From Roseovarius sp. (GTDB taxonomy: Bacteria; Pseudomonadota; Alphaproteobacteria; Rhodobacterales; Rhodobacteraceae), in the NCBI RefSeq assembly GCF_030373445.1, contig NZ_JAUCYU010000001.1:496001-560000 (forward strand): a stretch of 64,000 nucleotides of DNA. The letters run 5' to 3'. Numbering within the stretch: the first letter of the stretch is position 1; each line of letters starts with the position of its first letter. A program made the position numbers and the translations under genes. The notes beneath the pieces were generated by a model. The model saw only the letters and a list, made by a program, of their open reading frames with translations, made no database searches and was not told where the DNA came from. Positions 40,328-48,814 of this stretch are shown one piece after another.

Positions 40328-41191
40328 ATGACCAGAACCGTTTACGTGAACGGAGAGTACCTGCCCGAAACCGAGGCCAAGGTGTCGGTCTTCGACCGGG
40401 CCTTCCTGATGGCCGACGGGGTCTACGAGGTGACCAGCGTGCTGGGCGGCAAGCTGATCGATTTCGACGGGCACCTGAAGCGGCTGGAGCGATCGCTCAA
40501 CGAGCTGGACATGCGGAAGCCCGAGGCGTTCGACGACCTGCTCGAGATCCACCGCGAGCTGGTGCGGGTGAACGGAATCGAGGACGGGCTGGTTTACCTC
40601 CAGGTGACGCGGGGCGCCGCCGCCGACCGCGATTTCGCCTTTCCCGACCCCGACGAGGTGAAGCCGACGCTGGTGCTGTTCACGCAGGCCAAGCCGGGGC
40701 TGGCCGACAGCCCGGCAGCGAAGAAAGGCATGAAGGTCATCAGCATCGAGGACATCCGCTGGGGCCGGCGCGACATCAAGACGACGCAGCTTCTGTACCC
40801 TTCCATGGGCAAGATGATGGCCAAGAAGGCCGGTTGCGACGATGCCTGGATGATCGAGGACGGCAAGGTGACCGAGGGCACCAGCAACAACGCCTATATC
40901 GTGAAGGGCAACAAGATCATCACCCGCGAGCTGTCGAACGACATCCTGCACGGGATCACCCGCGCCGCCGTGCTGCGCTTCGCCCGCGAAGCGCAGATGG
41001 AGGTCGAGGAACGGTCGTTCACCATCGACGAGGCGAAGGCGGCCGACGAGGCGTTCATCACCTCGGCCAGCACCTTCGTCATGCCGGTTGTGGAGATCGA
41101 CGGGACGAGCCTTGGGGACGGGACGCCGGGGCACGTGTCGAAGCGGCTGCGGGAGATTTACCTCGAGGAGAGCCTGAAGGCGGCGATCTGA
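40328..41191 (+). CDS. dat: D-amino-acid transaminase (class IV PLP)
   Basis: 287 residues from the ATG at 40328 (GAAAGGA upstream). Class IV aminotransferase: VFDRAFLMADGVYEVTSVLGGKLIDFDGHLKRLERSL, YLQVTRGAA, the PLP lysine in WGRRDIKTTQLLYPS, the cofactor glutamate in TEGTSNNAYIV and the terminal SASTFVMPV. It has the D-alanine transaminase pattern rather than that of branched-chain enzymes. It interconverts D-alanine and D-glutamate with their keto acids. Follows dgcN, dgcA and the M23 gene on the same strand. Confidence 0.85.
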   Translation: MTRTVYVNGEYLPETEAKVSVFDRAFLMADGVYEVTSVLGGKLIDFDGHLKRLERSLNELDMRKPEAFDDLLEIHRELVRVNGIEDGLVYLQVTRGAAADRDFAFPDPDEVKPTLVLFTQAKPGLADSPAAKKGMKVISIEDIRWGRRDIKTTQLLYPSMGKMMAKKAGCDDAWMIEDGKVTEGTSNNAYIVKGNKIITRELSNDILHGITRAAVLRFAREAQMEVEERSFTIDEAKAADEAFITSASTFVMPVVEIDGTSLGDGTPGHVSKRLREIYLEESLKAAI

Positions 41192-41218
41192 GAGGACTGT
41201 CTTCCGACTGGCGGTAGT

Positions 41219-41287
41219 CCGTTTTCTGCGCAGAAAACGGGCCCGGAAAATGCGAATTTTCCGGGCCGGAATTTGCGCAAATTCCGG
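41219..41287. repeat. Cluster of three back-to-back palindromes
   Basis: CCGTTTTCTGC/GCAGAAAACGG (41219-41240), CCCGGAAAAT/ATTTTCCGGG around GCGA (41242-41265), and CCGGAATTTGC/GCAAATTCCGG (41266-41287). Lies between the convergent dat and catalase genes and could terminate either. Close kin of the 28143-28282 cluster. Confidence 0.85.
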
Positions 41288-41314
41288 GCGCGCCACGCCC
41301 CCGACAGCGAAGAC

Positions 41315-42832
41315 CTAGCCGCCGATGCTTTTCGCCGAGGCCATGCCCGGCGCGTCGGACGTGCCGCCGAGCTGATCGCGCACGCCTTTCTCGATCCGGT
41401 CGCCGACATCCTTGTCGATGTTGCGCCAGTATTCGAAGGCGCGTTGCAGCACCTTCTCGCTGACCCCGTCGCAGAGATGGCCCACGACGTTGCCGACCAG
41501 CCGTTCGCGCATGCCGTCATCCATCACCTCGCGGACGAGGATGCCCGCCTGGGTCCAGTCGTCATCGTCCTTGCGCAGGGTATAGGCCTGCCGGACCATG
41601 TCGCCATCGGCATACCACGTTCCCGCCTCGGCACTTGGCTGGGGGTCTGCCGCCGGGCCGCCATAGGAGTTGGGCGCATAGACCGGGTCGACCGCGTGCT
41701 TGGTGCGCATTTCGCCATCCTTGGAATAGGCGTGCGTCTCGGTCTTGGGTGCGTTCACCGGGATCTGCTTGTAGTTCACGCCAAGACGGGCCCGGTGGGC
41801 GTCGGCATAGGAAAACCCGCGTGCCAGCAGCATCTTGTCGGGCGAAAGCCCCACGCCCGGCACCATGTTGTTGGGCTCGAAGGCGACCTGTTCGATCTGG
41901 GTATGGAAATCGACCGGGTTGCGGTCGAGCGTCAGCTTGCCGACCTCCATCAGAGGATAGTCGTCATGCGGCCAAACCTTGGTGAGGTCGAAGGGGTTGA
42001 TGCGATAGGTCTTGGCGTCCTCGTAGGGCATGATCTGCCATTTCAGCGTCCAGGAGGGCGGGTTGCCCTCGGCGATGGCGTTGAAGAGATCGCGGCGGTG
42101 GTAATCGCTGTCGGCACCAGCCAGCTCGTCGGCTTCCTCCTGGCTCAGGTAGGCGTTGCCATCGCCCAGGTCGGTGTGGAAGTGGAACTTGACCCAGAAC
42201 TTCTCGCCTTCCGCATTGACCAGCGAATAGGTGTGCGAGGAATAGCCGTTCATCTCGCGCCAGGTCCGGGGAATGCCGCGATCGCCCATCAGGTAGGCGA
42301 CCTGGTGGGCGCTTTCGGGCGAGAGCGTCCAGAAATCCCACTGCATGTCATGGTCGCGCAGGGCGTTGTCGGCGCGGCGTTTCTGGCTGCGGATGAAGTG
42401 TTGAAACTTCATCGGGTCGCGGACGAAGAAGATGGGCGTGTTGTTTCCGACCATGTCGAAATTGCCCTCTTCGGTGTACATCTTGACGGAAAAGCCGCGC
42501 GGGTCGCGCCAGGTGTCGGGGCTGCCGCGTTCGCCCGCCACGGTCGAGAAGCGGGCAACCACCTCGCATTTGGCGCCGGGCTGGAAGATGGCGGCCTTGG
42601 TGTATTTCGACACGTCCTGCGTCGTTTCGAACGTGCCGAAGGCGCCCGAGCCCTTGGCGTGGGGCTGGCGTTCCGGGATGCGCTCCCGGTTGAAGTTGGC
42701 CATCTGCTCAATGAGGTAGTGATCGTTCAGCACGATCGGGCCGTCGGGGCCCACGGTGAGCGAATGCTCGTCGCTCTGAACCTTGATACCTGCGTCCGTG
42801 GTTGTCGGGGGTGTCTTGTTGTCGTCGGTCAT
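41315..42832 (-). CDS. Monofunctional heme catalase
   Basis: 505 residues from the ATG at 42832 (GAGAGAGG upstream); a longer reading to 43081 runs into the preceding gene. Small-subunit catalase: [49 protein letters not shown] around the distal pocket, and the proximal heme-tyrosine helix [18 protein letters not shown]. It disproportionates hydrogen peroxide in the cytoplasm. Stands alone; no OxyR gene is adjacent. Confidence 0.95.
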   Translation of the reverse strand: MTDDNKTPPTTTDAGIKVQSDEHSLTVGPDGPIVLNDHYLIEQMANFNRERIPERQPHAKGSGAFGTFETTQDVSKYTKAAIFQPGAKCEVVARFSTVAGERGSPDTWRDPRGFSVKMYTEEGNFDMVGNNTPIFFVRDPMKFQHFIRSQKRRADNALRDHDMQWDFWTLSPESAHQVAYLMGDRGIPRTWREMNGYSSHTYSLVNAEGEKFWVKFHFHTDLGDGNAYLSQEEADELAGADSDYHRRDLFNAIAEGNPPSWTLKWQIMPYEDAKTYRINPFDLTKVWPHDDYPLMEVGKLTLDRNPVDFHTQIEQVAFEPNNMVPGVGLSPDKMLLARGFSYADAHRARLGVNYKQIPVNAPKTETHAYSKDGEMRTKHAVDPVYAPNSYGGPAADPQPSAEAGTWYADGDMVRQAYTLRKDDDDWTQAGILVREVMDDGMRERLVGNVVGHLCDGVSEKVLQRAFEYWRNIDKDVGDRIEKGVRDQLGGTSDAPGMASAKSIGG

Positions 42833-42932
42833 CCTCAGCCTCTCTCGTGTGTCACGAGACCAACGGATGCCGGGCAGGTCAGGTTCCTGCGGGGCCGCCT
42901 GCCCTCGCGTGAAGCGGCCCCGGGGGAAGGGC

Positions 42933-43658
42933 TCAGGAGGCGAGCCAGTCGTTCGCCTTGTCGAACTCCGATCCGTCGAAATGGCGGGCGTCGAAACCGA
43001 AGGCGCGCTTGCCGATGCCCACGGCCATTTCCTGCCAGCCGGCATTGCCGACGATCGCCGCCCGCTCCACGCGGGAGGCATGGCCGCGGACGAGGTCGAA
43101 ATGGTCCTTCAGCGCGCCGAGGCCCTGCCAGCCGTCGAAATCGCGCAGGTCGATCAGCAGGCGCAGTTTTTCGTGCTGAGCCATGTAGCGGTTGAGGTCT
43201 TCGAGGTCGTTGGCATAGGCCTCGCCATCCAGCTTGCCCCGCAGGCTGAGATGGAGGATGCCGTCGCCGATCTCCTGCTGCTGGATGGTGCCGAGGCTTT
43301 CGCGCAGCCAGCGGCGGGCCTCTTCCAGCTCGGACATGGCGAACTTGCCCACCGGGCAGGGCAGGAAGACGGAAAAGGCGCCGACGGCGTTGCGCATGGC
43401 CGTGTTGTCGGTGACCAGCGCCGCCCGGTCGAAGCCGCGCCAGTGCTTGAGGCCGGTGCGGGCGTCCTTCAGCATGGCGCCGAGGGTGAAGTCGGAGAAC
43501 CCGGCCTCGACGATGGCGAGGATGCGCACCCGTTCGTTCCGGGCGATGGCCGCGTCGATGGCGGGGATCAGGGTGTCGGTATAGTCGGCGTCGGTGACGG
43601 GCGGGGTCATGCGGATCTCGAGGATTCCGTGGTCGTCGGTGTGGTCTATCTCGATCAT
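42933..43658 (-). CDS. Tandem SpoIIAA-like (STAS) domain protein
   Basis: 241 residues from the ATG at 43658. Two copies of the SpoIIAA-like fold lie end to end. The first (about 1-120) runs [75 protein letters not shown]. The second (about 125-241) runs [72 protein letters not shown]. Single-domain forms are common; this is a fused duplication. Cytoplasmic; role unknown. Confidence 0.78.
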   Translation of the reverse strand: MIEIDHTDDHGILEIRMTPPVTDADYTDTLIPAIDAAIARNERVRILAIVEAGFSDFTLGAMLKDARTGLKHWRGFDRAALVTDNTAMRNAVGAFSVFLPCPVGKFAMSELEEARRWLRESLGTIQQQEIGDGILHLSLRGKLDGEAYANDLEDLNRYMAQHEKLRLLIDLRDFDGWQGLGALKDHFDLVRGHASRVERAAIVGNAGWQEMAVGIGKRAFGFDARHFDGSEFDKANDWLAS

Positions 43659-43793
43659 CGGGTCGATCTTTCCGGAAAGGGTGGGAACCCTACGGATATA
43701 GGGAGGCAAAGGGCGGTCCGGAAAGGGGGGGTGGCCGAAGGTGGCTGATCCTTGCGCGGGTCTGCGCCTTGAGGTCCGCGAAGGTGCCGCTGC

Positions 43794-44177
43794 CTAGCCG
43801 TTCCTGGGGCCGAACAGGGTGTACCGCCCCGGCCCCTGTGCCGCGAGGATCAGCAGGCCGCCGGCGATGGCGATGTTCTTGACCATGATCGTCACCTGCC
43901 ACGGGTCGGCGCGGAGCTGCCAGTGAAAGTAGCTGGTGAAGATGCAGTAGGCGGCGAGGACCAGCGCCCAGCCGCGGACGTACGGCCCCAGAACGAGGCA
44001 GAGGCCGGCGGCGATATTGAACGCGGCAACCGGCCAAACCAGCCAGCCCGGCAGGCCGATGCCGGTGATCATCCCCATCACCTGCGAGGGGTCGCCCACC
44101 TTCTGAACCGCGCCGCCGAGGAACAGCAGCGCGATCAGCACGCGGCCGACGAGGTTGAGCGTGTCGGAGGCCGGCAC
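43794..44177 (-). CDS. DoxX family membrane protein
   Basis: 127 residues from a GTG at 44177, directly after the DUF1244 stop, with AAGGG upstream; an extension to 44246 would overlap that gene. Four membrane helices: NLVGRVLIALLFLGGAVQKVGDPSQVMGMI, LVWPVAAFNIAAGLCLVLGPYVRGWALVLAAYCIFTSYFHW, NIAIAGGLLILAAQGPG. Translationally coupled to the DUF1244 gene. Function in the inner membrane is not established. Confidence 0.8.
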   Translation of the reverse strand: MPASDTLNLVGRVLIALLFLGGAVQKVGDPSQVMGMITGIGLPGWLVWPVAAFNIAAGLCLVLGPYVRGWALVLAAYCIFTSYFHWQLRADPWQVTIMVKNIAIAGGLLILAAQGPGRYTLFGPRNG

Positions 44178-44178
44178 C

Positions 44179-44493
44179 TCAGCCCTTGTCGCCCACGTTC
44201 TCGGCGAAGGCGGTCTTGAAGGCGTCCTGCTTCTCGGGCGAGGCATCGGTCTGGTAGTTGGCTTTCCACTCGTCCATCGTCATGCCGTAGAAGATCTCGC
44301 GCGCCTCTTCCTTGCCCATTTCTATGCCGCGCTCGTTGGCGGCCTCCTGGTACCAGCGGGACAGGCAATTCCGGCAGAACCCGGCGAGGTTCATCATGTC
44401 GATATTCTGCACGTCGGTGCGCTTTTCCATCAGGTGCTCGCGCAGGGTGCGGAAGGCGGCGGCCTCGAGCTCGATGCGGGTCTGGTCGTCCAT
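44179..44493 (-). CDS. DUF1244 family protein
   Basis: 104 residues. Characteristic all-helical small protein: DDQTRIELEAAAFRTLREHLMEKRTDVQNIDMMNLAGFCRNCLSRWYQEAANERGIEMGKEEAREIFYGMTMDEWKANYQ. The CRNCLSRW motif supplies two conserved cysteines. Good GGAGA site. Coupled with the DoxX gene; function unknown. Confidence 0.85.
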   Translation of the reverse strand: MDDQTRIELEAAAFRTLREHLMEKRTDVQNIDMMNLAGFCRNCLSRWYQEAANERGIEMGKEEAREIFYGMTMDEWKANYQTDASPEKQDAFKTAFAENVGDKG

Positions 44494-44503
44494 GATGGTC
44501 TCC

Positions 44504-45595
44504 TTATCGGCGGTTCAGGTAGAAGGCGGCACGCGACCTTACCGAGGGAGATGTGTCTTCTGCAAGGTGTGCGGCAAGGGCGTCCATGTGGGATGTGGCC
44601 TTTTCCCGGTGGGCAATCAAGCCGTCGGCAGCCACTTCCCGGACCTTGGGAGAACGGTCATGGGCGGCCGCGGAGAGGAGCGCGGGGAGGTCGCGGGCGA
44701 CGGTGAGGGAACGGGTGTCGTGGGTCGGGACAGGCTTGCGAAGGCCCATCGTCTTGTCCGTCCATTCGAAGCGGTGGCCGGTGAGCCAGCGGGCCTCGCC
44801 GGTGAGCAGCGCCGTCATGGCGACGCGGCGCACGCCCGGATGCGCGGCGTGATAGGCGAGGCGGTGCAGGCTGGTGTCTAGCGGCGGGTCGCGAAGCAGT
44901 TGTTGCAGGAGAAAGCCCTGGCGGCCGGTCAGGGCCGTTTCCAGTGTCTCGGCAAGAGCGGCCGCGACATCCGGGCGGGCAAGCGCGTGACGCATCAGGC
45001 CCTGCCCCCTGTCGGACCAGCGTTGCAGGTGCGGCTCCATCTCCAGCAGGAAGAGCGCGGCGCCGGCGATGACGTTCGGGTCGGTCTCGGGGAAGGCGCG
45101 GGCGGCATAGGCCTCTGCCGCGAGGCGGACGTTTTCGACCCAGTCGTTCAGGCGATAGCAGATGGCGGCGAATTCGAAGGGCGACCGCGGCGGGCCCGGG
45201 AGCGCTTCGAGCGCTTCCTGGCGGAGAAAGCCGTCACCGTGGAAGAGGAAGAGCCAGCCAAGGTCAGGGTACCGCGTGAGGCGATGGCGGTCACCTGAGC
45301 CGCCGCCACCGGGCCCGATGCGGTACCAAGGGGGCGCCTGGTTGGGAATTTCATCCACGGGACGAACCCAGGGTTCGTCCGGCTTGTAAAGCCGCCTGAT
45401 CTCGTAGCCTCCGCGCGGCACAGCCGCGGGTGTGAGGTTGGCAAGGCCTTGTCTGTATGTGTCGATCTGCCCCGGCTCGACCCGGTCGCGGCGGCTGGCA
45501 GAGCCAAGCTCGTAGACCGCGCGTTGCACGGGTTCGGGAAGAACCGTCCAGCGGTGCTTGTGGAACACGTCGGGATATTGGCGCGGCGCTGACAA
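44504..45595 (-). CDS. HEAT-like repeat protein, unknown function
   Basis: 363 residues. The C-terminal third shows helical-repeat pairs with DRSPKVREVAADGLIAHREKATSHMDALAAHLAEDTSPSVRSRAAFYLNRR and HPGVRRVAMTALLTGEARW. The N-terminal half (VFHKHRWTVLPEPVQRAVYELGSASRRDR.., WYRIGPGGGGSGDRHRLTRYPDLGWLFLFHGDGFLRQEALEAL) is not familiar. No signal peptide or membrane segment. Between the isomerase-like gene and DUF1244, all leftward and closely packed. Confidence 0.65.
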   Translation of the reverse strand: MSAPRQYPDVFHKHRWTVLPEPVQRAVYELGSASRRDRVEPGQIDTYRQGLANLTPAAVPRGGYEIRRLYKPDEPWVRPVDEIPNQAPPWYRIGPGGGGSGDRHRLTRYPDLGWLFLFHGDGFLRQEALEALPGPPRSPFEFAAICYRLNDWVENVRLAAEAYAARAFPETDPNVIAGAALFLLEMEPHLQRWSDRGQGLMRHALARPDVAAALAETLETALTGRQGFLLQQLLRDPPLDTSLHRLAYHAAHPGVRRVAMTALLTGEARWLTGHRFEWTDKTMGLRKPVPTHDTRSLTVARDLPALLSAAAHDRSPKVREVAADGLIAHREKATSHMDALAAHLAEDTSPSVRSRAAFYLNRR

Positions 45596-45601
45596 GGCGG
45601 G

Positions 45602-45943
45602 TTACAACATGCGCTTGAGGTAGGGCTGGTGAATGTCGCTTAGCCGGACGGTGAGGCTGCCGACGTCGGGGAGGTGTTTCTGCAGGTGGTCCATGGTGAG
45701 CTGTGCGAGGTCGGCGCGGGTGTCCTCGTCCCGGCCGGGGAGCAGGAGGAGGGTTGCGTGGGCGAAGGTCTGTGGTTCGACCCCGATGCGCGAGGCGGTG
45801 GCGGCGATGGTGCGGGTGCGGACGGTGTCGGGCGCGGTGACGGAGGGGTGGGCGGCGAAGGCCTCCCACAGGGTGTCGCAGAGGGCCTGGAGGTCGTGGC
45901 TGTCCTCGAGGCCCCTGGAATGTTCGATGGTGATATGGGGCAT
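45602..45943 (-). CDS. 5-carboxymethyl-2-hydroxymuconate isomerase (CHMI) family protein
   Basis: 113 residues from the ATG at 45943 (AAGGAGA site). It begins MPHITIEHSRGLED: the catalytic Pro-2 exposed after Met removal and the ITIEHS strand are the tautomerase-superfamily CHMI signature. It ends LTVRLSDIHQPYLKRML. The classical member isomerises an intermediate of homoprotocatechuate breakdown, but no other genes of that pathway are present, so the real substrate is open. Ends 7 bases before the HEAT-like gene starts. Confidence 0.78.
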   Translation of the reverse strand: MPHITIEHSRGLEDSHDLQALCDTLWEAFAAHPSVTAPDTVRTRTIAATASRIGVEPQTFAHATLLLLPGRDEDTRADLAQLTMDHLQKHLPDVGSLTVRLSDIHQPYLKRML

Positions 45944-46064
45944 GGGCGGTCTCCTTCCTTGGGCGAGTAAAGGCGGGCGGGGGTGCGGGGTGCAACCGGA
46001 AACTTCGCCTGTGCCGGGCGGCGGCATGTGGTAGGATCCGGGTCAGTCGTACTGGGAGGCGTCG

Positions 46065-46418
46065 ATGGCCGGGCACAAGATTTACAAGATGAGTTTCGCG
46101 AGCGTCTATCCGCATTACGTCGCCAAGGCCGAGCGGAAGGGGCGCACGAAGGCGGAGGTGGACGAGATCATCCGCTGGCTGACCGGGTATGATCAGGCGG
46201 GGTTGGAGGCGGTTCTGGCGGACGGGCGGGATTTCGAGGCGTTCTTTGCCGATGCGCCGGCGATGAACCCGGCGCGGGGGGAGATCAGGGGGGTGATCTG
46301 TGGCGTGCGGGTCGAGGAAATCGAAGAGCCGCTGATGCGCGAGATCCGGTATTTGGACAAGCTGGTGGACGAGCTGGCGAAGGGCAAGGCGATGGAGAAG
46401 ATATTGCGCTCGGGCTGA
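46065..46418 (+). CDS. DUF2200 family protein
   Basis: 117 residues, the family length. Signature: [43 protein letters not shown] near the start, then [55 protein letters not shown]. Small soluble protein of unknown role, convergent with the MFS gene. Confidence 0.85.
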   Translation: MAGHKIYKMSFASVYPHYVAKAERKGRTKAEVDEIIRWLTGYDQAGLEAVLADGRDFEAFFADAPAMNPARGEIRGVICGVRVEEIEEPLMREIRYLDKLVDELAKGKAMEKILRSG

Positions 46419-46448
46419 TCCCCGGAAACGGCCGGGACTGGCCGCGCG

Positions 46449-47741
46449 TTACGGTCGATCCGCCGTGGATTGCGGCCGGTCTTGATCCTGCGCCTCCCTC
46501 TCGCTTTCCGCCTGTTCGGCCGCCCAGGCCCCGGCGGCCTCGACCGCCACGGGCGAGGCCGTGGGCAACACGCCGAGATAGCTTTCGGTCTCCTCCGCGG
46601 GCGCCACAGCACGCTGGGTCATCCGGTAGAGGGCATAGAGTGCGATGGTGGCGAATGTGGCGCCGAGGACCAGCCAGAAAGCGGAGGGGGAAAACCGCCC
46701 CATCGCCCAGCCCGCCAGCAAAGGCCCGGCGATGGCGCCCAGCCCGAAGGTGAAGACCAGCCCGCCGGAGGCCGAGGGCATCTCCTCGGCCGAGAGGTAA
46801 TCGTTGGTGTAGGCGAGGAAGAGCGCGTAGAGCGGCGTGGTCACGCCCCCGGCGAAGAAGGCCGCGGCCATCAGGAACCAAAGGTTGCCGCCCGCCATCC
46901 AGCCCAGGCCGCAGGAGATGCCGCCGAGGCAGGCAGCGCCGAAGATCAGCTTGCGCCGGTCCATCCGGTCGGACAGCCAGCCGATCGGGTATTGCAACAA
47001 CAGCGCCCCGCCGAAGAGCATGGCAACCAGGAGCGCGATGGCGTCGGCCGACATGCCGATCTCGGTGCCGAACACGGCGGCCATGCCCGACTGCGTGGCA
47101 TAGACCCCGCCCAGGAGGAAGATTCCCACCGTGCCCAGCGGCGAGCCTGTGAAGAGACGGCGCAGCGACATCGGCCGGGCGACCTTGGCCGCGGGCACCG
47201 GGGTGGCTGACAGGAGGATCGGCCCGAAGGAGATAGACACGAGGATCGAGGCGCCGATGAAGAGTGTCGCGGTGCCGGCGTCGCCGAGGGTCAGCAGCCC
47301 CTGCGCGCCGATGATCCCGAGGGTCTGGGCGATCATGTAGGCTGCCAGCACCGATCCGCGGGTTTCGTTGGTGGTGGAATCGTTGAGCCAGCTTTCGGCA
47401 GTGACGTAGACGCCCGACATGCAGAAGCCCACGAGCAGGCGCAAGACCGTCCAGGCGATGGGGTCGGTGACCAGCGGAAAGGCGATGAGGCCCGCGGACA
47501 TGAAACTGCCCAGCGCGGCGAAAACGCGGACATGGCCAACCCGCTGGATCATCAGGGGCGTGAGCCGGGCGCCGGAGAGAAAGCCGAGGAAATAACCCGA
47601 GGTGACGATGGCAAGCTCGGTGGCGGAGAAGCCCTCGATCCCGCCGCGCAGGCCGATCAGTGTGAAATGCATGCCGTTGCCCAGCATGATGAACACGATC
47701 CCGAGCAGAAGCGCCCAGACGCCTGAGAGAAGCCGAACCAT
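46449..47741 (-). CDS. MFS transporter (paralogue of the one at 35808-37073)
   Basis: 430 residues, about 12 membrane helices. N-terminus VWALLLGIVFIMLGNGMHFTLIGLRGGIEGFSATELAIVTSGYFLGFLSGARLTPLMIQRVGHVRVFAALGSF, cytoplasmic loop GWLSDRMDRRKLIFG. YcaD-like family. The N-terminal half lines up with the first MFS protein of the window (WAL.LG..F.M.GNGM, RVGH.RVF.AL.S, Y..TESWLN). Substrate unknown. Confidence 0.83.
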   Translation of the reverse strand: MVRLLSGVWALLLGIVFIMLGNGMHFTLIGLRGGIEGFSATELAIVTSGYFLGFLSGARLTPLMIQRVGHVRVFAALGSFMSAGLIAFPLVTDPIAWTVLRLLVGFCMSGVYVTAESWLNDSTTNETRGSVLAAYMIAQTLGIIGAQGLLTLGDAGTATLFIGASILVSISFGPILLSATPVPAAKVARPMSLRRLFTGSPLGTVGIFLLGGVYATQSGMAAVFGTEIGMSADAIALLVAMLFGGALLLQYPIGWLSDRMDRRKLIFGAACLGGISCGLGWMAGGNLWFLMAAAFFAGGVTTPLYALFLAYTNDYLSAEEMPSASGGLVFTFGLGAIAGPLLAGWAMGRFSPSAFWLVLGATFATIALYALYRMTQRAVAPAEETESYLGVLPTASPVAVEAAGAWAAEQAESEREAQDQDRPQSTADRP

Positions 47742-47882
47742 GAGCGGGAGCCTAGCACAATGGGTTGCGTTGTGGAGGTCTGGTAACGGCTTTCAGGGAT
47801 GTGCCGTATCGCAGGCGCGCCGCCTGTGCCGGGTTTTGCGACCTTCGGCCCGGCGCGTGCCCGGAATTGGCACGGAAACCGT

Positions 47883-48623
47883 CTACACCCCCGCCGTCTC
47901 CGCCGCCTCTTCCAGCAGGGGCGCGAGCCGCCTGCCCCACGCGACCTGGTCGGCCTCTTGCTCGATCAGGTCGTTGCGGACTTCCAACAGGACGTTCGGC
48001 CGCTCGTAGGCGATGGCGTGCCGCGCGATGGCGTCGCCGGGGAGGTGCCCGCCATAGGGTTCGTTCTCGCCGATGCAGAGGTCGGGCTCTTCCCGCAGGC
48101 GGTTAGCCAGCGGGCGGCTGAGGCGTTCGTCGGCGGCGTAGAGCACGCCCACGTGCCACGGCCGGGGCGGGCGGCCCTGAAGCTGGCGGGTGAAACTGTG
48201 GACCGAGACGATGACGGTATCGGCCCGGCGCGCCGCCAGCTCCGCCAGCGCGGTGTGATAGGGCCGGTAGCAGCGGTTGAGGCGCAGCTCCAGCTCCTCG
48301 GGCCCGGCGTGGCGGTTGCCGGGGATGATCGTGCCGTCATAGAGCTTCATCAGCAGCGTCGGGTCATCCTCGCCCCGGTTGGGGTCGATCACGAGGCGGG
48401 AGAAATTGGTGGCGATGAAGGGCGCGTCGAGCTGTCGGGCCATTTCCCGCGCCATGCCCAATGCGCCCACATCATAGGCGATGTGGCGCATCATGTCGCC
48501 CTCGGCCAGCCCCAGCGTGCCGCCGTTGACGAAGGGCGGCACGGTATTGGCGGCATGGTCGCAGGTCACGAGCCAACGCGCAGGGCGGTCAGCCCCTTCG
48601 ATCTCGAACGGGTGGTATGTCAT
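47883..48623 (-). CDS. N-formylglutamate amidohydrolase family protein (hutG paralogue)
   Basis: 246 residues from the ATG at 48623. FGase fold: WLVTCDHAANTVPPFV, MMRHIAYDVGALGMAREMARQLDAPFIATNFSRLVIDPNRGEDDPTLL, DTVIVSVHSFTRQLQG, LLEVRNDLI. It is not in a hut operon and is quite different from the hutG product at 6952-7749, so it may act on another N-formyl or N-acyl amino acid. Upstream of it lies the divergent pyruvate kinase gene. Confidence 0.82.
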   Translation of the reverse strand: MTYHPFEIEGADRPARWLVTCDHAANTVPPFVNGGTLGLAEGDMMRHIAYDVGALGMAREMARQLDAPFIATNFSRLVIDPNRGEDDPTLLMKLYDGTIIPGNRHAGPEELELRLNRCYRPYHTALAELAARRADTVIVSVHSFTRQLQGRPPRPWHVGVLYAADERLSRPLANRLREEPDLCIGENEPYGGHLPGDAIARHAIAYERPNVLLEVRNDLIEQEADQVAWGRRLAPLLEEAAETAGV

Positions 48624-48814
48624 CGGGGTGTCATGTCCTTTGCGCACGGTCTAGGACAGTTGCGCCGGGATGTGAATTGGGTAATAACCGGCTGTAAATC
48701 CGTTAGCGATAACAGCTTTACGTATACCCTGCCGTCATTCACGACAGGCCCATTGACACGCCACGCCACGCCATGATGATCGGGCGGACGAGCAGCCGGA
48801 GGACCACCCCGCCC

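Noticed and set aside
45602..45943. Homoprotocatechuate degradation cluster
   Set aside because: A CHMI-family gene alone does not make the pathway; no hpaB-H genes are adjacent.
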